Positions 36,871-37,313 of a DNA stretch of 37,313 bases are shown piece after piece. Position 1 is the stretch's first letter. Every line of letters begins with the position of its first letter. The stretch is from Bacteroidales bacterium (lineage in GTDB: Bacteria > Bacteroidota > Bacteroidia > Bacteroidales > P3). The notes below the pieces were generated by a model, which saw only the letters and a program-made list of their open reading frames with translations, was not told where the DNA came from and made no database searches. Made by a program: the position numbers and the translations under genes. Where the stretch lies: positions 1-37,313 of the forward strand of contig JAKSML010000016.1 in NCBI GenBank assembly GCA_024400665.1, given 5' to 3'.

Positions 36871-37163
36871 CGGCAGCCTCCCCTTTCGGAAAGGGGTGCC
36901 ACGAAGTGGCGGGGTATGTTTCGATTAAATCAAAAAAGTCCTTATAGCAAATAGCGGAGTGCAAAGGTTATTATCGTTCCCAGGCCGGCTTCCTGCTGAT
37001 GACTTTCGGAAATTGACACAAATGAGATTTATTTAACGTGAATTACCGTGAATTGCACGTAAATTATCGTGAATTAATTCGTTGTTTAATAATAATTTAC
37101 GAAAATTCGCGTTTAATTCACGGCAATTTTCGTTTCAAATAAATGAATTATTAGAGGCTGCCG
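36871..37163. repeat. Repeat region bounded by CGGCAGCCTC / GAGGCTGCCG
   Basis: The two 10-base ends (36871-36880 and 37154-37163) are exact inverted copies. Inside the left end two tandem hairpins occur: CCCCTTT-CGG-AAAGGGG (36880-36896) and GCCAC-GAA-GTGGC (36898-36910). A related CCTCCCC word recurs inverted near 37228-37247. The whole looks like a small palindromic element, but no target duplication is seen. Confidence 0.5.
37025..37146. repeat. Large AT-rich inverted repeat with CGTGAATT units
   Basis: The left part has units ACGTGAATTA, CCGTGAATTG, CACGTAAATTA, TCGTGAATTA (37036-37076) and the right part has them inverted (AATTCACGG near 37114 and AATTTTCG). Outer arms ATTTATTT (37027-37034) and AAATAAAT (37137-37144) close the palindrome. 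No gene lies here. Confidence 0.7.
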
Positions 37164-37313
37164 TAAAGATTTTGTCGCTTACGTCGCCTACGCGTTTTGG
37201 GTGCCATGGTCACGGCACAAGGCCGCGAAGGGGAGGCGGGAGCCGCCAAGTTGAGCCTATTAAGGGGACTTCTAATTATTCATGTTAATTCAATATTTTG
37301 ATAAACATGAAGA
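37164..37313. other. Window end, gene-free
   Basis: No gene seen. A hairpin GTGCC with GGCAC (37201-37218) and the CCTCCCC-like arm near 37228-37247 are the only features. Confidence 0.4.

Overview
The window is chromosomal DNA of a member of the Bacteroidota, most probably order Bacteroidales (Prevotella/Bacteroides-like; I cannot fix the genus). The signs are: promoters of the form TTG, 19-20 bp, TAnnTTTG; few Shine-Dalgarno sequences; zinc-free forms of S4, S14 and L36; a fused str-S10-spc-alpha ribosomal cluster; and a tmRNA whose tag reads GENNYALAA.

Layout. (1) 1-2300: accessory DNA with a small secreted SH3-like protein gene, an internally deleted IS5-type element lying against that gene's start, and a stretch with an 11-bp GC-rich repeat. 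(2) 2.2-3.6 kb, plus strand: a flavodoxin-fold reductase and a nitroreductase-fold lipoprotein. (3) 3.8-23.9 kb, minus strand: enolase preceded by the fused ribosomal cluster. The cluster reads from one promoter at about 23.95 kb through rpsL, rpsG, fusA, S10, spc and alpha genes (including secY, map, infA, rpmJ, rpoA) to rplQ and a strong terminator at 5.2 kb. Several of its longer intergenic gaps hold a hairpin. (4) 24.4-27.8 kb, plus strand: an accessory island with an AT-rich HNH nuclease gene, the decayed remains of a HEPN/MNT toxin-antitoxin pair, then a WYL regulator overlapping a DEDDh exonuclease gene, followed by a small lipoprotein. (5) 28.1-30.7 kb: nrdJ, the B12-dependent ribonucleotide reductase, with a clear terminator. 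(6) 31-34.9 kb, minus strand: a multi-pass membrane protein, tmRNA, tRNA-Asp, rpsT, tRNA-Glu, a conserved unknown protein and a YhhQ-type queuosine-precursor transporter. (7) 35.0-36.7 kb: a secreted C69 dipeptidase, then a palindromic repeat region to the window end.

Most of the window is housekeeping translation machinery; the enolase and B12-dependent RNR fit an anaerobic fermentative lifestyle. I found no CRISPR array and no convincing complete new system. The best leads are the WYL-exonuclease pair, the HEPN/MNT wreck, the long hairpins inside the ribosomal cluster (one built from heptads in perfect pairing register), the matched promoters of the two tRNA units, and three dispersed families of small repeats.
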